Positions 8,885-16,393 of a DNA stretch of 64,000 nucleotides are shown here, piece by piece. Made by a program: the position numbers and the translations under genes. Where the stretch lies: positions 124,001-188,000 of the forward strand of contig CAVPVD010000005.1 of NCBI GenBank assembly GCA_963709155.1, written 5' to 3'. Under the pieces are notes generated by a model, which was not told where the DNA came from, did no database searches, and saw only the letters and a list, made by a program, of their open reading frames with translations. Within the stretch, counting starts at the first letter, position 1. The number at the start of each line of letters is the position of its first letter. The DNA is from Bog-159 sp963709155 (GTDB taxonomy: Bacteria; Acidobacteriota; Terriglobia; Bryobacterales; Bryobacteraceae).

Positions 8885-10876
8885 ATGCGCGTGGCATTTT
8901 TCTCTCCCTTGCCGCCATGCCGCAGCGGCATCGCGGACTATTCCGAGGCCCTGGTCGAACATTTGAAGCATCTGGTCGACCTGGAGGTTTTCGCGGATGC
9001 CGCCAAGCCATACGATCCTTCCGGCTTCGACATCGCGCTGTATCATCTGGGTAACAACCCGCACCACGGTTTCGTCTACGAGGCCGCCCTGCGGCATCCC
9101 GGCGTGGTGGTGATGCATGAGTCGAACCTGCATCACCTGATTGCGGACCTCACCATCCGGCGCAACGATTGGGAAGCCTACCTGCGCGAGTGCGAATACG
9201 AGGGCGGTCATGAGGCGTTAGCTTACGCGCGGCGCGTACGCGCGCTCGAGGTGGGCCCGGACTACGATGGCGTCCGCATGACCAGCCGCATTCTCGAATC
9301 CGCCCGCGCCCTGGTGGTCCACAGCCAGTTCATGGTGGACGAAATGTGCGCCTCTGGTTTTGGCGGACCGATCGCGCGCATTCCGCACGGCGCATGGATC
9401 CCGAAATCCGATCGCAATGCATGGCGCTACCGCCTGGGTCTGGACGAAGCCACGCCGCTGATCGGCATCTTCGGCTTTCTCAAACCCTACAAGCGCATCG
9501 CCGAATCGTTGCGCGCGTTTCGCCGGCTGCTGCGCGTGGCCCCGTCCGCGAAGATGATTCTGGTCGGCGAACCCCACCCGGAATTCCCGCTGCAATCCCT
9601 GATTCAAACTCTAGGACTATCGGCGGCCGTGCGCGTGATGGGATTTACCCCGATAGAAGACTTCACCGGCTATATGGCCGCCTGCGATATCGTGCTGAAT
9701 CTGCGCTTCCCGACCGTGGGTGAAAGCTCCGGCAGCCTGCTACGCGCGCTCGGATTGGGCAAGGCGGTGCTGGTTTCCGCCATCGGCGCGTTTCAGGAAT
9801 TGCCGGACGAGGTCTGCCTGAAAGTGCCTGTGGGCGCCGGCGAAGAGGATCTCATCTTCGAATACCTGAACCTGCTGGTCTCGCGCCCGAACGTGGCCCG
9901 CGCGCTCGGCGAACGCGCCGTGCGCTATGTCGAAGAAGAATGCAATTGGGAGCGCGTGGCAGGACTGTATGGCTCGTTTCTGAAAGCCGTGGTCGAACAG
10001 ACCGTGTGGAAGGAGAGTCCCGCCCTATCCGTGGGTCCAGGCTCCCAACGGACCGAAGCCGCCGCCGGCTCGGCCGCTCATGAACCATCCCCCGTCCCCC
10101 CGGAGTACGTCACCAGTTGGGCCGCCAACGCCGAAGCCCAAGGCTACCTGGATACACACCTGACGCGGCTGCTTAAGACGCTCGAAATCACGCCGCCGGG
10201 CGGCCCCGAAGACCACATCCTGGAAATGGGAGCATACCTGCAGATCACGCCCGCCCTGCGCTCGAAGCTGGGTTATGGGCACGTGCGCGGCTGCTACTAT
10301 GGGCCTGCGGGCAAAATCGATCAGCGCAGCGCGACTTCGGCCGGCGGGGAGACGTTTGACTGCGAAATCGATCTGTTCAATGCCGAAAAGGACACATTCC
10401 CGTATCCCGACGGGCATTTTTCGACCGTGCTCTGCTGCGAGCTGATTGAGCACCTCACCGAAGATCCCATGCACATGATGAGCGAGATCAATCGCATCGT
10501 GAAGCCGGGCGGGCACCTGGTGCTGACCACCCCGAACATCGGGAGTCTGCGCGGCCTCGCCGCCATCCTGGAAGGCTACCATCCCGGCATTTTCACAGCC
10601 TACATCATGCCGCGCGCCGATGGCGAAGTGGAAGCCCGGCACAACCGCGAGTACACCCCCAAAGAGATCCAGCGGCTCCTGCAAAACTCCGGATTCACCG
10701 TGACGCATCTCGAAACCGGACCGTTCCGCGAGACTCCCCGTCCGGAGGAAGGCTGGGTGCTGAACCTGCTGGATCGCTTCGACCTGCCGCACGATTTGCG
10801 GGGCGACGACATCTACATCGTGGGCCGCAAGACGGGCAACGTCCGCGAGCGCCATCCCGATTGGTTGTACGCATGA
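8885..10876 (+). CDS. Bifunctional glycosyltransferase-methyltransferase fusion
   Basis: A 663-residue two-domain protein. Residues 1 to about 375 are a GT4-like glycosyltransferase (RVAFFSPLPPCRSGIADYS, then FGFLKPYKRIAESLRAF and VGESSGSLLRALGLGKAVLVS). An Ala/Pro-rich linker spans about 380-410. Residues 411-663 are a class I SAM methyltransferase-like domain with DTFPYPDGHFSTVLCCELIEHL and GGHLVLTTPN. The usual SAM glycine motif is degenerate (ILEMGAYLQI). It may add and then methylate a sugar, for example as a chain cap. The ATG directly follows the previous TGA; its stop overlaps the permease ATG. Confidence 0.85.
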   Translation: MRVAFFSPLPPCRSGIADYSEALVEHLKHLVDLEVFADAAKPYDPSGFDIALYHLGNNPHHGFVYEAALRHPGVVVMHESNLHHLIADLTIRRNDWEAYLRECEYEGGHEALAYARRVRALEVGPDYDGVRMTSRILESARALVVHSQFMVDEMCASGFGGPIARIPHGAWIPKSDRNAWRYRLGLDEATPLIGIFGFLKPYKRIAESLRAFRRLLRVAPSAKMILVGEPHPEFPLQSLIQTLGLSAAVRVMGFTPIEDFTGYMAACDIVLNLRFPTVGESSGSLLRALGLGKAVLVSAIGAFQELPDEVCLKVPVGAGEEDLIFEYLNLLVSRPNVARALGERAVRYVEEECNWERVAGLYGSFLKAVVEQTVWKESPALSVGPGSQRTEAAAGSAAHEPSPVPPEYVTSWAANAEAQGYLDTHLTRLLKTLEITPPGGPEDHILEMGAYLQITPALRSKLGYGHVRGCYYGPAGKIDQRSATSAGGETFDCEIDLFNAEKDTFPYPDGHFSTVLCCELIEHLTEDPMHMMSEINRIVKPGGHLVLTTPNIGSLRGLAAILEGYHPGIFTAYIMPRADGEVEARHNREYTPKEIQRLLQNSGFTVTHLETGPFRETPRPEEGWVLNLLDRFDLPHDLRGDDIYIVGRKTGNVRERHPDWLYA

Positions 10877-12105
10877 GTGCGAACGCCGCCTACGAAAGCT
10901 TGGACGTCAGACTTTTGGGTGAACTGGATGTCGCGGCCCGTTTCAATCTGCGGAACACCTCCGGTAGTGCGTGGCGTCCGGAAGAAGGCTTCGCCGCCGG
11001 CTATCACATCTACGATTCCGACACTGGAACGCTCGTTGTGGATGGCGAACGCCAGCCTCCGTCCGCCGATGTACCGCCCGGCGCATCCGTGCCCGTGGAT
11101 CTGCGGTTCGCACTGCCGCCTGAAGCCGGCCATTATGATGTTTTCATCTCGCCCATGCGCGAAAACGTCTGCTGGTTCTACACGCTGGGATGGCCGTTCC
11201 TGCGCGTCGAAGCGGTCGTTGAAGACGGGCGCGCCCGGCTGGAACGCGTGGGCGTCGTCACGCTGCGCACCGTTCGCCGCGAGAACCTGTTGCGCGCCGC
11301 GGGACGGGCCTTCACTTTGCCCATCGCCACGCTCACACGCAACCGCAGCCTGATCCGCACCATGGTCCGCCGCGATATTCTGGGCCGCTACCGGGGATCG
11401 TTCGGCGGAATCTTCTGGACCATCCTGAATCCGCTCCTGTTGATGCTGACGTACTTCTTCGTTTTCGGCGTGGTGCTGCAGACGCGCTTCGGCGCGGACC
11501 AAAGCCGCGCCAGCTTTGCTCTCTACTTCCTCGCGGGAATGCTGCCCTGGCTGGCCTTCAGCGAGGCCGCCGGGCGCGCTCCAACCGTGATGATGGAGCA
11601 TCGCAACTTCGTCAAGAAGCTGGTATTCGCGGTGGAAACGCTGCCCATCAACCTGGTCGTGTCCGGGCTGGTGACCGAGGTCTTCGCGCTGCTGCTCTTC
11701 GCTATCGGCGTGTTCCTGGCGCATGGCAGCGTGCCGGTCTCGGTCCTGTGGCTGCCCGCGCTGCTGGTGCCGCAGGTGCTCTTCACCGCCGGCGTCTGCT
11801 GGTTCCTGGGCGCGCTGGGCGTTTTCGTCAGGGACCTGGGACAAGTGATCGGCTTCCTGCTGACGCTCTGGTTTTTCCTCACCCCCATCTGTTACCCGGA
11901 AGCATCCCTGCCCGCCGCGGCTTTGCCGTTCCTCTCGAAGAACCCCTTGTTCGTGCTGGTGCGGGGTTATCGCGCCATCTTCCTCGAAGGCCATGCGCCC
12001 TTCTGGGGTTCCTTATGGAAACTGTGGATCGCTTCGGCGGCCGTGTTCATCCTGGGGCACGCCTGGTTCTATAAGCTGCGGCGCTCGTTCGCCGACATCA
12101 TCTGA
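10873..12105 (+). CDS. ABC-2 type polysaccharide export permease with N-terminal beta-sandwich domain
   Basis: A 410-residue protein. Residues 1 to about 115 form a soluble, beta-rich domain (DVAARFNLRNTSGSAWRPEEG ... FISPMRENVCWFYTLGWPF) resembling the glycan-recognition domains attached to Wzt-type exporters. From about residue 155 it is a Wzm/TagG-like ABC-2 permease: MVRRDILGRYRGSFGG, the amphipathic segment before TM1, then six predicted TM segments and the TPICYPE motif. It would move lipid-linked polysaccharide across the inner membrane, but no ATPase subunit is encoded in this window. The ATGA overlap fixes the start. Confidence 0.85.
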   Translation: MSANAAYESLDVRLLGELDVAARFNLRNTSGSAWRPEEGFAAGYHIYDSDTGTLVVDGERQPPSADVPPGASVPVDLRFALPPEAGHYDVFISPMRENVCWFYTLGWPFLRVEAVVEDGRARLERVGVVTLRTVRRENLLRAAGRAFTLPIATLTRNRSLIRTMVRRDILGRYRGSFGGIFWTILNPLLLMLTYFFVFGVVLQTRFGADQSRASFALYFLAGMLPWLAFSEAAGRAPTVMMEHRNFVKKLVFAVETLPINLVVSGLVTEVFALLLFAIGVFLAHGSVPVSVLWLPALLVPQVLFTAGVCWFLGALGVFVRDLGQVIGFLLTLWFFLTPICYPEASLPAAALPFLSKNPLFVLVRGYRAIFLEGHAPFWGSLWKLWIASAAVFILGHAWFYKLRRSFADII

Positions 12106-12114
12106 GCCGATCCC

Positions 12115-12702
12115 ATGCTGGCCAAACTGACCGCCGCCCTTGTCGCGTTTGGACCCCTCGGCATCCTGGTGCTGGCATTCATCGATTCGGCGGGCATTCC
12201 GGTGGCGTCGGGCATGGATGCGCTCGTGATCCTGGTGGCCGCCAAGACGCCGTCGCGCGCGCTGCTGGCCGCCTCCATGGGCGTATTGGGATCGCTGATC
12301 GGAAACCTGATGCTCTTTCTGGGCGCGCGGCTCGGCGGACGGCGCTTCGTGAAGGATGTACCGCAGCCGGGAGACAAGCGCCGGTTCCGCGAGTGGTTCG
12401 AACGCTACGGCCTGCTGACCATCTTCATCCCGTGCATGCTGCCCATCCCGCTTCCCTTGAAGGTGTTTGTGATTTCGGCCGCCGTGCTTGGCACGCCGCT
12501 GCCAACCTTCGTGGCAGTCGTCGCGCTGGGAAGGTCGATCCGTTACTTCGGCGAAGCGTATCTGGGGGTGAAACTCGGCGAGGGATCCGTTCCATTCCTG
12601 CGCGCCCACACCTGGCATCTGGTGGCCGCAGCCGTGGCGCTGTTCGCGGTGCTGTATCTGCTGTTAATGCTGGCCGAGCGGTGGCGAAAGCGCGCGGGGT
12701 AG
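12115..12702 (+). CDS. VTT/DedA-like (SNARE-associated) membrane protein
   Basis: A 195-residue integral membrane protein. FIDSAGIPVASGMDALVILVA and LGSLIGNLMLFLGARLGG correspond to the re-entrant helix region of VTT proteins, and RYGLLTIFIPCMLPIPLPLKVFVISAAVLG to the conserved arginine/proline segment. Two or three further hydrophobic helices and a basic tail (RWRKRAG) follow. DedA/VTT proteins are linked to lipid scrambling, including undecaprenyl-phosphate recycling, which would suit the last gene of a polysaccharide operon. It starts 9 bases after the permease. Confidence 0.8.
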   Translation: MLAKLTAALVAFGPLGILVLAFIDSAGIPVASGMDALVILVAAKTPSRALLAASMGVLGSLIGNLMLFLGARLGGRRFVKDVPQPGDKRRFREWFERYGLLTIFIPCMLPIPLPLKVFVISAAVLGTPLPTFVAVVALGRSIRYFGEAYLGVKLGEGSVPFLRAHTWHLVAAAVALFAVLYLLLMLAERWRKRAG

Positions 12703-12730
12703 TGTGCGAAGACCCGATCCTACACCGCTC

Positions 12731-13729
12731 CTACAGCAGGTCTTCCGGCGGCTTGGCTTCGGTGGCGTACATCCGCTGTCGCGCGTGGTGGTGGATCTCG
12801 CCGAGATTCAGGCCCGTCAGCGCGGTGGCGATAGCGCCCCCCAGCAGCAGCGGCAGCGTCAGCGCCAGGAACAGCACAAAAGAGAAGGTGGTTGCATCGT
12901 TGCGCTCCACGCCGAAAACATCGTTCAAGGCGATCACGCAAGCCGCCTGGATCAGGCCGATATTGGCCGGCGCGTTGGGCACGGCGGTTCCCAGCCGCAC
13001 GATGGCCAGCACGGCGGCGGCATCCCAGGCCGAGAGGTCCAACTGGAACGATTTCATCAGCGCCCAGTAAGAAAATACCTGCAACACCAGATACAAGAAG
13101 CTGACCGGCATCACGCGCGCGAGCGTCCGCCAGTTGCCCATGGTGTGCAAACCCTCGACCACGTGCCGCAGGACCGCCGCCCAACGGCTCTCCCGTACCA
13201 TGGCATGGGCGTGACTCTTGTGGATCATCACGTACGCCAAAAGCAAGCTGCCGGCGATCACCAGGACTTCGAAGAACCGCACCGTATCGGTTAACCAGCC
13301 GGGAATGCCCTTGAGATGCTGCGCCGCGAGTATAAAGGATATGATCATCCAGGCGCCGTCGATCAGGCGTTCTATGGCGGCCGAAGCGAAAACCACCGAG
13401 AGCAGTTGATCGTTCCAATGCGCCACCAGGTAGCAGCGGATCAGTTCGCCGACGCGCAGCGGCAGTACCTCGTTGGCGAACAGGCCGACATAGATGGCCT
13501 GCACCGTGCGCCAGAACGGAAGGCGATCCACCGGCCGGTAGAGCAGCACCCAGCGCCACGCGTGGCAGACGTAGACGGAAAGGTCGAGACCCACGCCCAG
13601 CGCCACCCATCTCCACTCGAGCTGGCGCAATTGCGGGAGCAAATCGGCGATTCTGTAGCTGTGCAGTACCCAAACCAGGCAGCCGGCGGAAAGCGCGTAG
13701 CCCAGAAACTGCGGCACCCAGTGCGGCAT
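12731..13729 (-). CDS. LPG_synthase_TM (UPF0104) family flippase-like membrane protein
   Basis: A 332-residue polytopic protein with about eight hydrophobic segments. YVGLFANEVLPLRVGELIRCYL and GTAVPNAPANIGLIQAACVIALNDVFG match the conserved glycine/proline-rich blocks of the family that includes the MprF membrane domain and AglD. Members move or modify lipids in the membrane. The start MPHWVPQFLG at 13729 is the most natural; the frame is open much further upstream without plausible sequence. It is convergent with the polysaccharide operon and divergent from the S58 peptidase gene. Confidence 0.82.
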   Translation of the reverse strand: MPHWVPQFLGYALSAGCLVWVLHSYRIADLLPQLRQLEWRWVALGVGLDLSVYVCHAWRWVLLYRPVDRLPFWRTVQAIYVGLFANEVLPLRVGELIRCYLVAHWNDQLLSVVFASAAIERLIDGAWMIISFILAAQHLKGIPGWLTDTVRFFEVLVIAGSLLLAYVMIHKSHAHAMVRESRWAAVLRHVVEGLHTMGNWRTLARVMPVSFLYLVLQVFSYWALMKSFQLDLSAWDAAAVLAIVRLGTAVPNAPANIGLIQAACVIALNDVFGVERNDATTFSFVLFLALTLPLLLGGAIATALTGLNLGEIHHHARQRMYATEAKPPEDLL

Positions 13730-13898
13730 TCTGCGGCGCGCGCCCCAGAGGCGGACTAACGGCGATGGAGTATGGCCCTGCGGATCTGGCGGGTTGGGGC
13801 GCTCCTGGGGTGGCGGGTCCAACTGCCTATCATAGCTGGTGTCTGGCGAATCGCCGTCTTCGCGCGTCGTAGAATTGTGCGGATCGCGCCTGACGTGG

Positions 13899-13904
13899 AT
13901 TATA
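13899..13904 (+). promoter_or_regulatory. Candidate -10 box of the S58 peptidase gene
   Basis: TATACT ends 9 bases before the ATG at 13914, and there is no Shine-Dalgarno in between. A possible -35 (TTGTGC at 13873-13878) is 20 bases upstream, a longer spacer than usual. The layout predicts a leader of about 3 bases. Confidence 0.35.
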
Positions 13905-13913
13905 CTGCGACTC

Positions 13914-15041
13914 ATGCAGACCTGCCTTCGCACCCTAACGATACTTTTCGCCGCCGCGGCGCTGCTCGGTGCACGCGCGCGCCAACTGGGCGTTCCATTT
14001 GACGGCATTCCCGGGCCGCTGAATGCCATCACGGATGTAGCCGGCCTGGAGGTGGGCCACACGACGCTCATCTCGGGCGATGGCAGCCAGGCGGTGCGTA
14101 CGGGAGTCACCGCCATCTGGCCGCGCGGCAAGCTATCCTCCGCGCCGGCGTTCGGCGGATGGTTTTCGCTGAACGGCAACGGCGAGATGACCGGCACCAC
14201 GTGGCTCGAGGAATCCGGCCTGTTGGATGGGCCGGTGATGATCACCAACACGCACAGCGTGGGCACCGTGCGCGATGCGTATATCAAATGGCGGGTGGCG
14301 CGTGCGCGCAAAGCCGGCATCGAATTGACCGATGAATGGTCGCTGCCGGTTGTGGCGGAAACCTTCGACGGGTTTCTGAACGACATCAACGGATTCCATG
14401 TGCAGGAGACGGATGCGTTCGCCGCGCTGGAGGCGGCCCGGGGAGGCCCGGTCGCCGAGGGCAACGTGGGCGGCGGCACGGGAATGGTGTGCTACGGATT
14501 CAAGGGCGGCATCGGCACCAGTTCCCGCAAGGCGGATGCCTACACGGTGGGCGTGCTGGTACAGTGCAACTGCGGACGGCGCGCGCAACTGCGCATCGCG
14601 GGCGTGCCGGTGGGCCAGGAGATCACAGGTAATGTTCCTTATGCGAGCGACTTCCGGCATGCCGGCGAGGATGTCGGCTCGATCATTATTGTGGTGGCCA
14701 CCGACGCGCCGCTGCTGCCGCATCAGATGAAGCGCCTGGCGCGCCGCGCCTCGTTGGGTCTGGCGCGCACCGGATCGAGTTCCGGCAATGGCTCCGGCGA
14801 CATCTTCATTGCCTTCTCGACGGCCAATCCGGACGCCGGCCGGACCTCCGGCGTCGTGAATCTAAGTATGCTGCCCAATGACGAGATGAATGCGCTGTTC
14901 GAAGCCACCGCACAGGCAACTGAGGAGGCTATCGTCAACGCCATGGTCGGCGCCGAGACCATGACCGGCTTCGAGGGGCACACCGTGATCGCATTACCGC
15001 ATGACCGGCTGAAGGAGGTTTTGAAGAAGTACGGCCGGTGA
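13914..15041 (+). CDS. P1 family peptidase (S58, DmpA-like), exported
   Basis: A 375-residue protein with an N-terminal signal peptide (MQTCLRTLTILFAAAALLGA). The mature protein has GPLNAITDVAGLEVGHTT, VTAIWPRG, NTHSVGTVRDAY, EGNVGGGTGMVCYGFKGGIG and GSSSGNGSGDIFIAFSTAN. This is the DmpA/L-aminopeptidase pattern, in which the precursor cuts itself before a Ser/Thr and that residue becomes the N-terminal nucleophile. One Ser of the GSSSG stretch is the likely nucleophile. Members hydrolyse N-terminal or beta-amino acyl peptides. The ATG at 13914 is chosen because it begins the signal peptide. Confidence 0.9.
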   Translation: MQTCLRTLTILFAAAALLGARARQLGVPFDGIPGPLNAITDVAGLEVGHTTLISGDGSQAVRTGVTAIWPRGKLSSAPAFGGWFSLNGNGEMTGTTWLEESGLLDGPVMITNTHSVGTVRDAYIKWRVARARKAGIELTDEWSLPVVAETFDGFLNDINGFHVQETDAFAALEAARGGPVAEGNVGGGTGMVCYGFKGGIGTSSRKADAYTVGVLVQCNCGRRAQLRIAGVPVGQEITGNVPYASDFRHAGEDVGSIIIVVATDAPLLPHQMKRLARRASLGLARTGSSSGNGSGDIFIAFSTANPDAGRTSGVVNLSMLPNDEMNALFEATAQATEEAIVNAMVGAETMTGFEGHTVIALPHDRLKEVLKKYGR

Positions 15042-15150
15042 TTCCGCCGTTTCGGGCCGTTGCGTGAAAAGTGCCTCGAGCGCCCAGGCAACCCATCAGC
15101 CCGCCCCAATGACATATCGGGTATTCTACGTATAAGGAGCGACTCTGCAA

Positions 15151-15426
15151 ATGGAGGTACAGCTTACATCGGATCAGAAAGCATTCGCGCGCCGCGCCGT
15201 TGAATGCGGACGGTTGCACAGCGAGGAGGAGGCCGTGCGGGAGGCCCTTGCATTGTGGGAAGAACGCGAGCGCCGCCGCGTAGCGTTTCTAGCGACTCTC
15301 GACGATTCCCGCTCTGCGCTTGCCCGCGGTGAAGGACGCCCCATCACACCGGAATCCATGCGGGAACTTTCCGCTGAAATAAGAGAACGTGGTCGCGCCC
15401 GCCTGATTGCCGAATTGAACCAATAA
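15151..15426 (+). CDS. ParD/CopG-like type II antitoxin
   Basis: A 91-residue acidic-helical protein: MEVQLTSDQKAFARRAVECG, then HSEEEAVREALALWEERERRR. This is the short strand plus two helices of a ribbon-helix-helix ParD antitoxin, followed by a toxin-binding tail. A good Shine-Dalgarno (AAGGAG, 15134-15139) precedes the ATG. The toxin frame starts one base after its stop codon. ParD proteins bind their own operator; a TACGTA palindrome just upstream is a possible site. Confidence 0.82.
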   Translation: MEVQLTSDQKAFARRAVECGRLHSEEEAVREALALWEERERRRVAFLATLDDSRSALARGEGRPITPESMRELSAEIRERGRARLIAELNQ

Positions 15427-15427
15427 A

Positions 15428-15727
15428 ATGGCGCATCGTGTCGCGCCGCGAGCCGAGGCCGATCTCGATGATATCTGGCTCTATGCTGCCAAGCAAAGCG
15501 CCAGCATGGATGTGGCCACCCGCCTGATTGACTAGATTACTGGCCGTTTCCCGTTTCTCGCCAGTTTCCCTTACGTCGGCCGCGCCCGCGATGAAGATTT
15601 TGGCGCCGGCTCTCGCAGCTTCGCAGTGGGCGATTACGTCATCGTGTATTGCGTCGAGGGTGCGGACGTTTTCATTCTCAGAGTAGTACACGGCAGCCGC
15701 GACCTTGAAGCGCTGTTCGACGACTGA
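15428..15727 (+). pseudogene. ParE-like toxin interrupted by an in-frame TAG
   Basis: Read through, the frame encodes about 99 residues of a RelE/ParE toxin: MAHRVAPRAEADLDDIWLYA, then GRFPFLASFPYVGRARDE, SFAVGDYVIVYCVEGADVFI, RVVHGSRDLEALF. Codon 36 is TAG (15533-15535), in the context CTG ATT GAC TAG ATT. Related toxins usually have Ser here, so a single TCG-to-TAG change explains it. The rest of the frame is intact, so the event looks recent. Translation would stop after 35 residues, leaving no toxin fold. Confidence 0.8.
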
Positions 15728-15750
15728 CCGTGGTGCCACCCTGCGCCGCC

Positions 15751-16251
15751 TTACGAACCTCCGAATCCGCACTCCTTCCATCGCGTGCCCCACTCCCACA
15801 TCCCGAATGTAGCTTGCTTCGGCAGCGTATGGCCCATCTGCCGCGCCAACGTGCAGATCTGGCCGCGGTGGTGCGCATCGTGCGAAATCAGGTAGCTGAA
15901 CATCCCCACCACGTCCGGACGAAATCCTTTCACCTTGCCGTCTGGGTGGTCGAGCGATTCCTGCAGAAGCCGCGCGCAGCACTTCGCGCTTTCGGCCAAA
16001 GCCTGCATGGCTTCCTTCTTCGTCACGGTCGCGGGTTCCAGCTTGCCGGGCAGCGGCTTGCCCTTGGCCGCCGCCACCAGCCACATGTGGCGGACGTTGT
16101 GGATGTGCGCGGCGATGGCGGCAATCGAACGGCCTTTGCCGCCGGGCGGTGCGGCGGTCCAGGCGGCATCCGGCAGATTCTCTAAGAGGTATTGGTTGAT
16201 GCGCTCGTTGACCGCATACGACTCCAGGAGCGCCTGCTTGAGATCGAGCAT
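15751..16251 (-). CDS. DinB superfamily metal-dependent protein
   Basis: A 166-residue four-helix-bundle protein. The metal triad is visible as His49 (IAAHIHNVRHMW), His124 (LISHDAHHRGQ) and His128. The ending TFGMWEWGTRWKECGFGGS is common in acidobacterial members. The family includes thiol transferases for mycothiol or bacillithiol and many uncharacterised proteins. It runs convergent with the disrupted toxin gene. Confidence 0.85.
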   Translation of the reverse strand: MLDLKQALLESYAVNERINQYLLENLPDAAWTAAPPGGKGRSIAAIAAHIHNVRHMWLVAAAKGKPLPGKLEPATVTKKEAMQALAESAKCCARLLQESLDHPDGKVKGFRPDVVGMFSYLISHDAHHRGQICTLARQMGHTLPKQATFGMWEWGTRWKECGFGGS

Positions 16252-16257
16252 TCCATT

Positions 16258-16263
16258 ACTTTA
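16258..16263 (-). promoter_or_regulatory. Candidate -10 box of the DinB gene
   Basis: On the minus strand TAAAGT is followed by six bases and then the ATG. A start 7 bases past the hexamer would fall on the A of the ATG. Confidence 0.3.
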
Positions 16264-16290
16264 CCAATGGAAACGGTCATCTGAGACCCC

Positions 16291-16360
16291 TTGCCGCAGC
16301 CGGCTTTCGAGCCGGCTTGGCCGCCTGATAGGCGGCTGCGGGCATGATTGCCCGCCCTCC
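16291..16360 (-). repeat. Palindromic intergenic element, family A, copy 1 (one end replaced)
   Basis: Read on the minus strand it opens GGAGGGCGGGCAATCATGCC, then two nested hairpins (GCCGCCTATCAGGCGGC and GCCGGCTCGAAAGCCGGC), then CTGCGGC. The other copies continue into CCAGGATTGGCCGCCCCAC; this one instead runs into AAGGGGTCTCAGA. It fills the gap between DinB and the FAH-family gene. Confidence 0.85.
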
Positions 16361-16393
16361 AAGGCGAAGCGCTTTCGACGTGGCCCCAACAGG

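Noticed and set aside
2251..12702. The polysaccharide operon as a wholly new system
   Set aside because: Most parts are known O-antigen or exopolysaccharide families; only the domain arrangements noted separately are unusual.
12704..13294. Plus-strand open frame downstream of the VTT gene (196 residues)
   Set aside because: It is antisense to the LPG_synthase_TM family gene and has His/Gln/Arg-rich shadow composition.
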